Origin: an uncultured Collinsella sp.
GTDB lineage: Bacteria; Actinomycetota; Coriobacteriia; Coriobacteriales; Coriobacteriaceae
Assembly: GCA_902492185.1 (NCBI GenBank)
Contig: CABUKY010000011.1
Location: 1 to 27,746 of the forward strand
DNA: 27,746 nt
Reading direction: 5' to 3'
Below the pieces are notes generated by a model, which saw nothing but the letters and a program-made list of their open reading frames with translations, was not told where the DNA came from and did not search any database. Position 1 is the first letter of the stretch. Every line of letters begins with the position of its first letter. A program made the position numbers and the translations under genes. This document shows positions 14,563-22,192 of this stretch, one piece after another.

Positions 14563-17376
14563 TTACCCCGTGTTCTGCAAACCTGCCGAGACGCCGGTCA
14601 CAGTCGAAAGAATCAGGCTCATGTACTCGGCCTTCTTCTCCTCGGCCATCTCGTCCTGGTTCATACGCACCTCGCGAAGGGCGCGGACCTGGGCGATGGA
14701 CAGGGCGTCGACGTAGGGGTTACGTACACGGACGGCGCAGCCGAGCACGCGACGGCGCTGCAGCGGCCACTCGTCACCGACGATGGCAAGGACCCACTTA
14801 CGCGTGAGCTGCATCTCGGTAAAGACCTTCTCGGACAGATCCTGGCGGTCGCCCAGGTGCAGATACATCTTGGCGATGCGCTGGTCGGTCTTGGCGATCG
14901 ACATCTCGATGTTGTCGATAAAGGTGCGGAAGAACGGCCACTCCTGGTAGGCAGCCTTGAGCTGGTCAAGATCGCCAAGCTGCTCGCAGGCGGTGCCCAG
15001 ACCGTACCAAGCGGCCAGGTTAATGCGCGCCTGGCTCCAGCTGAAGATCCACGGGATGGTACGCAGGTCATCGAGCGACTTGGCGCCCAGACCGCGCTTG
15101 GCGGGACGCGAGCCGATCGGCAGCAGACCGACCTCGGTCAGCGGCGTCACGGTCGAGAACCACGGTGTAAAGTCCTCGGTGTTCAGCAGGTCCAGATAGC
15201 GTTCGTGGCTTGCAGTGTTGAGCTTCTCGGCCATATCCCAGAACTTCTGCGTGGTCTCGGTGTTGGTCTTCTCGACACTCGGGGCCGACTGCAAAAGCGT
15301 TGCGGCGGCAACGGACTCAACATGGCGCTGAGCCAGCGTGCGGTTGCCGTAACGGGCAAAGATGACTTCGCCCTGCTCGGTGAGCTTAAAGAAGCAGTTG
15401 ACCGAACCCTTGGGCTGCGCCAGCACGGCCTTGTTGGCCGGGCCGCCGCCACGGCCCACGGCACCGCCGCGACCGTGCATGAGCACCAGGTCGATATCGT
15501 TCTTCTCTGCCCACTTGGCGATGCGCTCCTGCGCGGAGTGCAGCGCGAGCATGGCCGTGGTAGGACCGGCATCCTTGGAAGAGTCGGAATAGCCCAGCAT
15601 GACCTCCATGCGGCGGTTGGTCTGGGCAAGGCGCTTTTGCACCACGGGCAGCGTAAGCATCTGGTCGAGCACGTCAACGCAGCCCTCGAGGTCCTCGAGC
15701 TGCTCGAACAGCGGGATCACGTCGAGCTCGGGAACGTCTTCCTCGTGTGCGAAGGACAGGTGGGCCAGCTCAAAGACGTCGGCCACATGCTGGGCACTCT
15801 TGGTAAACGAGATGATGTAGCGGTGTGCCATCTTCTTGCCGTAGCGCTTTTGGATGGAACCGATGGCACGGAAGGTGTCGATGACCTCGCGCGTCATGGG
15901 CTGCAGGTCACCATGGATACCGTTCTCGTGGATATCCTTGAGGGCGCGGGCGTGCACCACGGAGTGCTGACGGAACTCCATCTCGACCATATGGAAGCCG
16001 AAGGACTCGACCTGCCAGATGATGGTTTGGACCGGACCGTAGGCGGCACGGACGGCACCGCAGGCAGCAAGCGAACGCTGGACGACGCGCAGGTCATCCA
16101 GGAACTCGTCGGCGCTGTGGTACATGGTGTCGGTGATACGGCGCACGGTGGCGTTCAGACGGTCGGCCATGACGAGCATGACGGCGCGATGCGGCTCGTG
16201 CTCGGAGATCAGCTCGGCGCGGGCCGTGTACCGAGGGCTCATCTCGACCTGATGGTTCCACAGGTTAATGAGCTCGGCCGACGGCTTGCTGTAGGTGGCC
16301 TCGAGCGTGAGGTTGCGGCCGATGTGGCGGCACTTGTCCTCGAGCTTGAGCACCATGTGCGTAAAGTACTTGGCGGCGACCTCACGGCTCACCTTGGCGG
16401 TGACGTTGGGGTTACCGTCGCGGTCGGAACCGATCCAGCTGCCGGGATGGAAGAACGCCGGGCACAGCGGCGGCACAGTACCGGCCTTGTCGCCCAGCAC
16501 CCAATCGTCAAAACGACGATAGATAACGGGGATAACGTCGAACAGCGTGTTATCGAAGATGTCGATGATGGTATCGGCTTCCTCGACCGGCGTGGGCTTC
16601 TTGAGCGCGATGGGGCTCGTACGCACCAGGGCGTCGATCTCCTGCAGCATATGGCGCTCGTTCTCCACCAGGTCGGAGCCGCCCAGACGCGGACGCTCCT
16701 CCAGCAGGTTGGAGATACGGCGGATCTTGCCCTCGACGGCCTTACGACGGGCCTCGGTGGGATGTGCGGTAAAGACAGGGTGGAACTCGAGCTTGTCGAG
16801 CAGCTCGTTGGCACCCTCGACACCCAGCTCATTCACCAGCTGGTGATAGGCAACGGTAAGCTCGTTGGCAGGATCGACCTCGGTATCGGTCGACGCACCG
16901 GCCTCGCGCTCGCGCAGCTGCGCCACACGGTAGTTCTCCTCCGACAGGTTTGCCAGATGGAAAAAGCTCGTAAAGGCGCGGACAATGACCTGCTGCTTAT
17001 CGAGCGGCAGGCTGTCGATCAAATCGACGACCTCACGAAATGCCACGGCAGTGGGCTCGTCGGCGGTGGGCACGCCCTGCTCGTCGACGGCTTCGTCGGC
17101 AGCGCAGGTACCGGGGTTGCCGGCATTGACCACAATCTCGGCTGTCAAAATCTTGTCGAACAGGTCCGCGATCTCGGGATCATACTCGCTAAGCACACGG
17201 CGCTCCAGGCGCAAGAACAGCGCCAGATTGTCGCGCAGCTCCTCGGGGATCTCGATCTCGGCGAGACGCTCCCTGGACTCGGCATTCGAGCCGATTCGGT
17301 TAACGAGGCGGTTGACCACGGCAGCGACGCGCGCCGCGGCTTCGGGTACAGACTGGTTGCTTAGGTTCTCAGCCAC
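14563..17376 (-). CDS. ppc: Phosphoenolpyruvate carboxylase
   Basis: About 937 residues, full length for the bacterial enzyme that adds bicarbonate to phosphoenolpyruvate to give oxaloacetate, feeding the reductive branch to succinate and aspartate. Catalytic signatures are intact: FTAHPTEARRK (catalytic histidine about residue 205), WIGSDRDGNPNVT, EFRQHS, VMLGYSDSSKDAG (about 595-604), the mobile glycine loop HGRGGAVGRGGGP (about 634-646), and the C-terminal QNTG typical of the family. I favour the GTG at 17376, because GGAGG lies 4 nt upstream; the ATG at 17388 has its AAGGAGG almost touching the start codon, and would add four residues. A good -10 box lies upstream. Confidence 0.96.
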   Translation of the reverse strand: MAENLSNQSVPEAAARVAAVVNRLVNRIGSNAESRERLAEIEIPEELRDNLALFLRLERRVLSEYDPEIADLFDKILTAEIVVNAGNPGTCAADEAVDEQGVPTADEPTAVAFREVVDLIDSLPLDKQQVIVRAFTSFFHLANLSEENYRVAQLREREAGASTDTEVDPANELTVAYHQLVNELGVEGANELLDKLEFHPVFTAHPTEARRKAVEGKIRRISNLLEERPRLGGSDLVENERHMLQEIDALVRTSPIALKKPTPVEEADTIIDIFDNTLFDVIPVIYRRFDDWVLGDKAGTVPPLCPAFFHPGSWIGSDRDGNPNVTAKVSREVAAKYFTHMVLKLEDKCRHIGRNLTLEATYSKPSAELINLWNHQVEMSPRYTARAELISEHEPHRAVMLVMADRLNATVRRITDTMYHSADEFLDDLRVVQRSLAACGAVRAAYGPVQTIIWQVESFGFHMVEMEFRQHSVVHARALKDIHENGIHGDLQPMTREVIDTFRAIGSIQKRYGKKMAHRYIISFTKSAQHVADVFELAHLSFAHEEDVPELDVIPLFEQLEDLEGCVDVLDQMLTLPVVQKRLAQTNRRMEVMLGYSDSSKDAGPTTAMLALHSAQERIAKWAEKNDIDLVLMHGRGGAVGRGGGPANKAVLAQPKGSVNCFFKLTEQGEVIFARYGNRTLAQRHVESVAAATLLQSAPSVEKTNTETTQKFWDMAEKLNTASHERYLDLLNTEDFTPWFSTVTPLTEVGLLPIGSRPAKRGLGAKSLDDLRTIPWIFSWSQARINLAAWYGLGTACEQLGDLDQLKAAYQEWPFFRTFIDNIEMSIAKTDQRIAKMYLHLGDRQDLSEKVFTEMQLTRKWVLAIVGDEWPLQRRRVLGCAVRVRNPYVDALSIAQVRALREVRMNQDEMAEEKKAEYMSLILSTVTGVSAGLQNTG

Positions 17377-17420
17377 GTTTCCTCCCATTCCTCCTTCTAT
17401 GCACGTAACATGCGGTATTC

Positions 17421-17480
17421 ATTATAGGCGCTTGAGAAATACTTTCGACACTGATTGCGCTTTACCACACAAAAGTATTT
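17421..17480 (-). promoter_or_regulatory. ppc promoter with an overlapping inverted repeat
   Basis: A perfect TATAAT (minus strand, 17421-17426) lies about 45 nt before the ppc start; the -35 position (about 17444-17449) is poor. AAATACTTT (17437-17445) and AAAGTATTT (17472-17480) form an inverted repeat, one half of which overlaps the -35 region. This suggests an activator or repressor site. Confidence 0.5.
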
Positions 17481-17537
17481 TCTGCATTGCAAAGGTTTTT
17501 GCCCTAAATGGTCGTATTTCTCGGTGGGCGGCATACG

Positions 17538-17576
17538 TAAACGGGGGCATTCCGCATAAAAGCGAAACACCCCCGT
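17538..17576 (-). terminator. Probable terminator of hisS
   Basis: ACGGGGG and CCCCCGT are the ends of an imperfect stem of about 15 bp (17541-17576) with a short loop, followed on the minus strand by TTTACG. It lies about 60 nt past the hisS stop codon. Confidence 0.6.
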
Positions 17577-17633
17577 AACAATCGCTCTCCATGAGCAGGG
17601 CACGTTAGCAGGCCCGAAGCTCAAAAAGATGCG

Positions 17634-18947
17634 CTACAGGCGCTCGCGAACCGCCTCGACGACGTTGTCCAGATCGGCGAGCACCTCGTCATGGCTCTGC
17701 ATGTCGCGCACTTTGACCTTGCCGGCGGCAAGCTCGTCGCCACCCAGGACCAAGATGAGCTTGGCGCCTACCTTATCGGCTTGCTTAAACTGGGCCTTGA
17801 GCGAACGACCCTGATAGTCGGCCTCGGTCACGATACCTGCGGCGCGAAGCTCCTGCGTAATGGCAAAGACGTTCTGACGCAGCTCCTTGCCGGCGTTGGC
17901 GACATAGACGCACGGGGCCTCATCGGCACCCAAATCGCTGCCAAAGGCCTGCAGGGCCAGCAGGGCGCGCTCAAAACCGACAGCAAAGCCGACGCCCGCC
18001 GTGGGCTTGCCACCCTCGAGCTCGACCAGGCCATCGTAGCGGCCGCCGCCGCCGATGGAGCCGACGCCGGCGCCAGGGGCCTCGACCTCAAAGACAGTAC
18101 GGGTGTAGTAGTCCAGGCCGCGCACCAAGGTGGGATCCTCGACATACTCGATACCGGCGGCATCCAGATAGCGCTTGACCTGCTCGTAGTGCTCGCGGCA
18201 CTCATCGCACAGGTTGTCACCCATCAGCGGAGCCTCGGCCATGATCTCGCGGCAGTGGTCGTTCTTGCAGTCGAAGGCACGCAGCGGGTTGAGCTCGGCG
18301 CGCTCGCGGCACTCATCGCACATCTCGTCGGCGTGATCGAGGATGAACTGCTTAACCTGCTCGCGATAAGCCGGACGGCACTGGGCGTCACCCATCGAGT
18401 TGATGAGCAGACGAAGCTTGGAAAGATCGAAGCCCAGGCGCTTGTAGAACTCCATGAGCATGATGATGCACTCGGCGTCTGCCGCCGGATCGGGAGCGCC
18501 GAGCCATTCGATGCCCACCTGGTGGAACTGGCGCAGGCGGCCCTTCTGGGGACGCTCGCCGCGGAACATGGCCTCGGCGTAGTAAGCCTTAAACGGCGTG
18601 GAGCCCTGGGGCACCAGATTGTTCTCGACGACGGCGCGCACCACGCCGGCCGTGCCCTCGGGGCGAAGTGCCAGGCGCTGCTTGGGCTTGAGTTTGGTGT
18701 CGGTGCCCTCGGTAAAGACGCGCTCCAGGTTGGCACCGCTGAACACGCGGAACATTTCCTTGCGCACGACGTCGGTCGACTGGCCGATACCGTGGACAAA
18801 CACGTCCACCTGCTCGATCGCGGGCGTCTCGATGGGTTTAAAACCAAACGGCTCGAACACGCCGGCCGCAATCTGCTGCATCTTTTGCCAGGCGCGCATC
18901 TCGGCGCCGATAAGGTCGCGGGTTCCCTCCGCCTTCTGTGCCTGCAT
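17634..18947 (-). CDS. hisS: Histidine--tRNA ligase
   Basis: A 437-residue class II HisRS that charges tRNA-His. Motif 2 is FRGERPQKGRLRQFHQ, the histidine-specific block is LVRGLDYYTRTVFE, and motif 3 is in GVGFAVGFER. The C-terminal 90 residues form the anticodon-binding domain. The insertion between motif 2 and the histidine block has six cysteines arranged as CDEC ... C ... C ... CDEC, which looks able to bind a metal. The start is the ATG at 18947, with AAAGG about 9 nt upstream; an in-frame TTG six bases earlier would sit too close. It stands apart from aspS, with which it is often paired in actinobacteria. Confidence 0.96.
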   Translation of the reverse strand: MQAQKAEGTRDLIGAEMRAWQKMQQIAAGVFEPFGFKPIETPAIEQVDVFVHGIGQSTDVVRKEMFRVFSGANLERVFTEGTDTKLKPKQRLALRPEGTAGVVRAVVENNLVPQGSTPFKAYYAEAMFRGERPQKGRLRQFHQVGIEWLGAPDPAADAECIIMLMEFYKRLGFDLSKLRLLINSMGDAQCRPAYREQVKQFILDHADEMCDECRERAELNPLRAFDCKNDHCREIMAEAPLMGDNLCDECREHYEQVKRYLDAAGIEYVEDPTLVRGLDYYTRTVFEVEAPGAGVGSIGGGGRYDGLVELEGGKPTAGVGFAVGFERALLALQAFGSDLGADEAPCVYVANAGKELRQNVFAITQELRAAGIVTEADYQGRSLKAQFKQADKVGAKLILVLGGDELAAGKVKVRDMQSHDEVLADLDNVVEAVRERL

Positions 18948-18989
18948 GGGCAAACACCTTTCTTTTGTATCGCGTCATAGGTAACGGTC

Positions 18990-18995
18990 ATTATA
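18990..18995 (-). promoter_or_regulatory. -10 box of the hisS promoter
   Basis: TATAAT on the minus strand about 45 nt upstream of the hisS start. The place for the -35 box (about 19013-19018) lies inside the first long hairpin, where the sequence is CGCCGC, so either the promoter depends on an activator or the palindrome has replaced its -35 box. Confidence 0.5.
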
Positions 18996-19005
18996 CGGCA
19001 CAAAT

Positions 19006-19079
19006 ACAAACAGCGGCGGCGCGTCTGACCGAACGAGGGTATGGGGACTCGTTCGGCCAGACGCGCCGCCGCTGTTTGT
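19006..19079. repeat. Long hairpin A upstream of hisS
   Basis: The arms 19006-19037 and 19048-19079 are inverted copies over 32 bp with one wobble position and a 10-nt loop. The apical part (ACCGAACGAG ... CTCGTTCGGC) resembles that of hairpin C, but the basal stem does not. Confidence 0.9.
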
Positions 19080-19141
19080 GATCCCTTTTCCTCCGTCCCC
19101 TTCGGATCACGTGATCCCTTGGGGACGGAGGAATAGGGATC
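19080..19141. repeat. Long hairpin B with a palindromic loop
   Basis: The arms 19080-19100 and 19121-19141 match at 20 of 21 positions. The loop contains the perfect 14-bp palindrome GGATCACGTGATCC (19104-19117). It abuts hairpin A with no spacer. Confidence 0.9.
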
Positions 19142-19153
19142 ATTTCGTAGGCC

Positions 19154-19215
19154 CGTGGCCGCCTTGGAAACCGAATGATGGTACGAGCATCCATTCGGCT
19201 TCCAAGGCGGCCACG
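19154..19215. repeat. Long hairpin C at the edge of the MFS remnant
   Basis: The arms 19154-19177 and 19192-19215 match over 24 bp with one wobble and a 14-nt loop. The apical 32 nt match hairpin A at about 22 positions. The hairpin is joined directly to the interrupted MFS reading frame. Confidence 0.9.
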
Positions 19216-19516
19216 GACAGAACGGGACGAACAGAAAAGAGCACGTAGACCTGCCATAGCTCACCGACAAAGCTCATGCCGGCAAGAACGGCAGAGGTGG
19301 CGATTACAGTGAGGGAGCCCAAAACGCGACCGCTTACTTTATCGGCAACATGACCGATCACAAGTGAGCCGATAACGCTCACCACGGTGGAGATGGCGTT
19401 GGAGATGTTGTACTGCGCAAGCGTGATGCCCAGGTCGCTGACGACGAGCGGCTGAAACAGGCTCATGCAGTTAACGAAAATCGTGTAGCACGTGGCCATG
19501 ATGACAAAGCCAGGCG
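19216..19516 (-). pseudogene. N-terminal remnant of an MFS transporter gene
   Basis: About 100 codons encode the start of a major facilitator: PAPGFVIMATCYTIF, a second helix around NISNAISTVVSVIGSLVIGH, and the loop motif GHVADKVSGRVLG (the MFS motif-A region between helices 2 and 3). The frame then runs straight into hairpin C and encodes unrelated sequence before stopping near 19140. At the other end the frame runs into hairpin D, with no plausible start codon or ribosome binding site. A normal transporter of this type has about 400 residues, so three quarters is gone. It is not a functional transporter. Confidence 0.8.
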
Positions 19517-19606
19517 CCGGTAGTGCCCAAGATTGCCTTGAAAGACAAGGGCATAGGCCTTACGGCCATGCCCGCAGGCTTGAAAGGCAAGGTTGGGTGC
19601 TACCGG
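19517..19606. repeat. Long imperfect hairpin D
   Basis: The 43-nt arms 19517-19559 and 19564-19606 are imperfect inverted copies around a 4-nt loop (outer arm CCGGTAG/CTACCGG, inner GGCC/GGCC). The right arm overlaps the last codons and stop of the amidohydrolase gene, and the left arm borders the MFS remnant. It may serve as the amidohydrolase terminator. Confidence 0.75.
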
Positions 19607-20892
19607 TGGTCGGCGATATAGCCCAAAGCGACGGCGGTATAGGCCGCGGCACCGAGCGGCAGCTCGGCATCGTTAAAACGTGCCTTGGGATGGTGCTGGG
19701 CAAAGTGTTCGTCCGTGTCGGTTACGGCCGCGCCCACGGTAAAGTACGCACTTGGGATCTTGCTCGAGATAAGCGCGAAGTCCTCACTCGCCATGGCATG
19801 GAAAAGCGGCAAGAAAGCCGTCTTGGGCAGCACTGCGCCCACGTAGCCAAGCGACGCCTGAGTCATATCGCTGTCGAGTACAAGCGGCGGAACATCCGAA
19901 AGCGTCTCGATGGTCGCCGGCGTACGATAGGTCGTAGCAACGCCGTTAACGACCTCCGCGATGCGGGTCTTTAGGTGAGCCATGAGCTCAACATCAAAGC
20001 CGCGCAGCGTTCCCTCGAGCACGCAGGTGTCGGGGATGACGTTGGCCGCCAAGCCGCCGGCGAACTTACCAACGGTAAGTGCGACTTCCTTGGCCGCCGG
20101 CACCTCGCGGGAGATAAGCTCCTGGAGCGCCAGGTGCACGTGGACGCCGGCCGTGATGGGGTCGATGCAGATCTCGGGGCTGGAACCGTGGCCGCCCTTG
20201 CCCTGGAGCGTGATGCGGAAACCGTACACACCCGAGAGCGCCGGGCTGCCGTAGAGCACCAGGCCAAGCGGCGACTGGCTGTTGACATGCATGGCAAAGG
20301 CCGCCTGAGGGCGCGGGTTCTCGAGCAAGCCGTCGGCGATGGCAGCGCGTGCTCCCTCAAAGGTCTCCTCGCCCGGCTGGAACAGCAACTTGACGGTAGC
20401 GTTGGCCTCCACAAGCTCGGCCTCGCGGGCCTTGAGCAGGCGCGCCGCACCAAGCAGAGCCGTCGCGTGCATATCGTGACCGCAAGCATGCATGCAGCCA
20501 TTGGTGGATGCAAAGGGCTCGCCGGATTCCTCGACAACGGGAAGGGCATCCATATCGCCTCGGAGCATGACGACCGTTCCGGCCTGCTCGTCCTTGCACG
20601 TGCCATTGCCCTGAGCGGCCGCACCGGCACCGATCAGGCCAACGACGCAGGAACCGTCGACTAGCGTGGTATGGGGGATGTCCATCTCGTCCAGACGTGC
20701 CTGGATATAGGCAGACGTCTGCGGAAGATTGTTACCCAGCTCGGGCATCTGGTGTAGATCGTGTCGCCATGCAGCGAGCTCGTCTGCAAAAGCCTGAGCT
20801 TCTGCGACAAGACCGTCACCGATAGCGGCCTGCGCCGCCGCGGTGGCCTGGGGCGCTGGTTGCGGTTGAAAATCGGACAGAGCTGATGCCAT
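19600..20892 (-). CDS. M20D-family amidohydrolase (N-acyl amino acid/hippurate hydrolase type)
   Basis: A 430-residue cytoplasmic metallopeptidase-like hydrolase. Metal-binding and catalytic blocks of the M20D subfamily are present: GDMDALPV (112-119), HACGHDMH (135-142, ligands C137 and H139), FQPGEE (171-176), MHVN (H202), and MASEDFA followed by HFAQHHPKARF near the C-terminus. A dimerisation domain with GKGGHGSSPE lies between. Relatives cleave hippurate, indole-acetyl amino acids, p-aminobenzoyl-glutamate or N-acetylated amino acids; the substrate cannot be chosen here. I use the ATG at 20892, with GGAGGG 6 nt upstream; the frame is open further but has no ribosome binding site there. 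Residues 10-25 are an alanine/proline/glutamine-rich lead. Confidence 0.9.
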   Translation of the reverse strand: MASALSDFQPQPAPQATAAAQAAIGDGLVAEAQAFADELAAWRHDLHQMPELGNNLPQTSAYIQARLDEMDIPHTTLVDGSCVVGLIGAGAAAQGNGTCKDEQAGTVVMLRGDMDALPVVEESGEPFASTNGCMHACGHDMHATALLGAARLLKAREAELVEANATVKLLFQPGEETFEGARAAIADGLLENPRPQAAFAMHVNSQSPLGLVLYGSPALSGVYGFRITLQGKGGHGSSPEICIDPITAGVHVHLALQELISREVPAAKEVALTVGKFAGGLAANVIPDTCVLEGTLRGFDVELMAHLKTRIAEVVNGVATTYRTPATIETLSDVPPLVLDSDMTQASLGYVGAVLPKTAFLPLFHAMASEDFALISSKIPSAYFTVGAAVTDTDEHFAQHHPKARFNDAELPLGAAAYTAVALGYIADHR

Positions 20893-20922
20893 AGAAGCCC
20901 TCCAGTAACGTTTTTGCAGCAC

Positions 20923-20944
20923 GCACTTTGATAGCGTAAAGTGC
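20923..20944. promoter_or_regulatory. Dyad upstream of the amidohydrolase gene
   Basis: GCACTTT (20923-20929) and AAAGTGC (20938-20944) form an inverted repeat with an 8-nt spacer, 30-50 nt upstream of the amidohydrolase start. It could be an operator or a leader hairpin. Confidence 0.35.
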
Positions 20945-20970
20945 AAGGTACAACTGTAAGGGCATGACAT

Positions 20971-20995
20971 AAAAATGCCGCCCTGGGAGGGCGGC
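20971..20995 (-). terminator. Intrinsic terminator of the EamA gene
   Basis: GCCGCCCT (20977-20984) and AGGGCGGC (20988-20995) form an 8-bp stem with a GGG loop, followed on the minus strand by ATTTTTAT. It lies about 12 nt past the EamA stop codon. Confidence 0.9.
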
Positions 20996-21007
20996 GCAAC
21001 AAGTTGT

Positions 21008-21991
21008 TTACAATTGCGGGTGTGATTTTCGGCGCAAGAAATCGAAATGCGTCTCGCTCAAGATAATCGAAAGAAAGATGAGCGCGAAGCCGGCGAGCAG
21101 GCGCGAGGTGAGCGCCTCCCCCATCAGCAGCACCGAGAACAGCACGCCCGAAGGCGACTCCATCGAAAGGAGCAGTGAGCCCGTCGAGGCCGAGACATGC
21201 GCCAAGCCGACGTTTTGGATGAGCAGAGCCGCGCATGTGCAACCAACCGAGAGAAACGCCATCGCGCTGATAAAGCTCGGCGTCCACACGGACAGAGGCG
21301 CTTGGGTCTCGAATAGCAGCGACGTTGCCAGGCTCAGCACGCCGTTGCCCACAAACATCCAAAACGTGATGACGTTGATGTCCATTTTGCGACCGTACTT
21401 GGCAGTCACCGCCATCTGGATGGCGAAAAAGACCGCACCCGCCAGCGTAATGACATCACCGATGTTGAATTCAACGCTATCGAGCGCCACCAAGCCAATG
21501 CCCGCCAAGCACAGCAGCGCCGCGCCCAGGTTATAGCGGGTGAGTTTTTCGCCGCTCAGAAAATAGCTCGCGAACGGCACAACGATGCAATACGTGCCCG
21601 TCAAAAAAGCATTCTTGCCCGCCGTGGTGTGCGCCAGACCGACTGTCTGCAGGGCGTAGGCGGCCCACATAAGTGCGCCCATGCCAAGTCCGACGATAAG
21701 GTTGCGGGCGTTGAGGTGCGCGATGATGCGCTTGTGGAAGATGAAAAACATGACCAACGCCGCAGGCAGAAAGCGCACGTAGAGCAGTTCGAACACCGGA
21801 ATGGTGTCGAGCGCGTCCTTCATGGTCGTAAAGGAGTAGCCCCAGACGACTGCCACCGAAAGCAGCAGGACTTTCCAGAACAGCGGCGAGCGAGCGCCGG
21901 CGCCGCGGGAGGTGCCGCCCGCGCCCAGGTCCTCGCGAGCAACAGGGCTATCGGGCATCATTTCGATATTGTCAGTGGCATGCTGGGCCAT
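21008..21991 (-). CDS. EamA/DMT-superfamily transporter
   Basis: A 327-residue membrane protein of the drug/metabolite transporter superfamily. Two EamA repeats give about ten hydrophobic helices from residue 38 to 318. The first repeat has the family-typical WGYSFTTMKDAL, and the second half contains a proline-glycine turn in SMESPSGVLFSVLLMGE. Residues 1-36 are a polar cytoplasmic lead and the C-terminus ends in basic residues. Such proteins usually export amino acids or other small metabolites; the substrate is unknown. The ATG at 21991 has GAGGA about 7 nt upstream. The gene has its own terminator and is probably transcribed alone. Confidence 0.88.
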   Translation of the reverse strand: MAQHATDNIEMMPDSPVAREDLGAGGTSRGAGARSPLFWKVLLLSVAVVWGYSFTTMKDALDTIPVFELLYVRFLPAALVMFFIFHKRIIAHLNARNLIVGLGMGALMWAAYALQTVGLAHTTAGKNAFLTGTYCIVVPFASYFLSGEKLTRYNLGAALLCLAGIGLVALDSVEFNIGDVITLAGAVFFAIQMAVTAKYGRKMDINVITFWMFVGNGVLSLATSLLFETQAPLSVWTPSFISAMAFLSVGCTCAALLIQNVGLAHVSASTGSLLLSMESPSGVLFSVLLMGEALTSRLLAGFALIFLSIILSETHFDFLRRKSHPQL

Positions 21992-22062
21992 AGGGCATCC
22001 TCGCGCTCAATCTGGGCGTGGTGTCCGCACGCGCATGGCTGCGTGCCGCCTCATGGTCAAAT

Positions 22063-22095
22063 AAAAGCAGGGCGCACCGGACCCCCGGCACGCCC
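22063..22095 (-). terminator. Intrinsic terminator of the yhgE-like operon
   Basis: The arms 22070-22080 and 22085-22095 form an 11-bp stem with two wobble pairs, and the minus strand then reads TTTTATTT. It lies about 100 nt past the stop codon of the second YhgE gene. The rest of the 21992-22192 gap shows nothing I recognise. Confidence 0.75.
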
Positions 22096-22192
22096 CGCTA
22101 CTGTAGCAACAACCAAGCAGCCCGTGCAATTCACTACGCTAAAGCATCGGGTTGGAAGATCTCGATGTTCCGACGGCGTTTACGTTGCTGAA

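Noticed and set aside
19006..19215. A CRISPR array
   Set aside because: The units are inverted repeats with differing stems and no fixed direct repeats or regular spacers, and no cas genes lie nearby.
19140..19499. A small intact membrane-protein gene
   Set aside because: Only the first two or three helices of an MFS transporter are present, the end of the frame is hairpin sequence, and there is no proper start.
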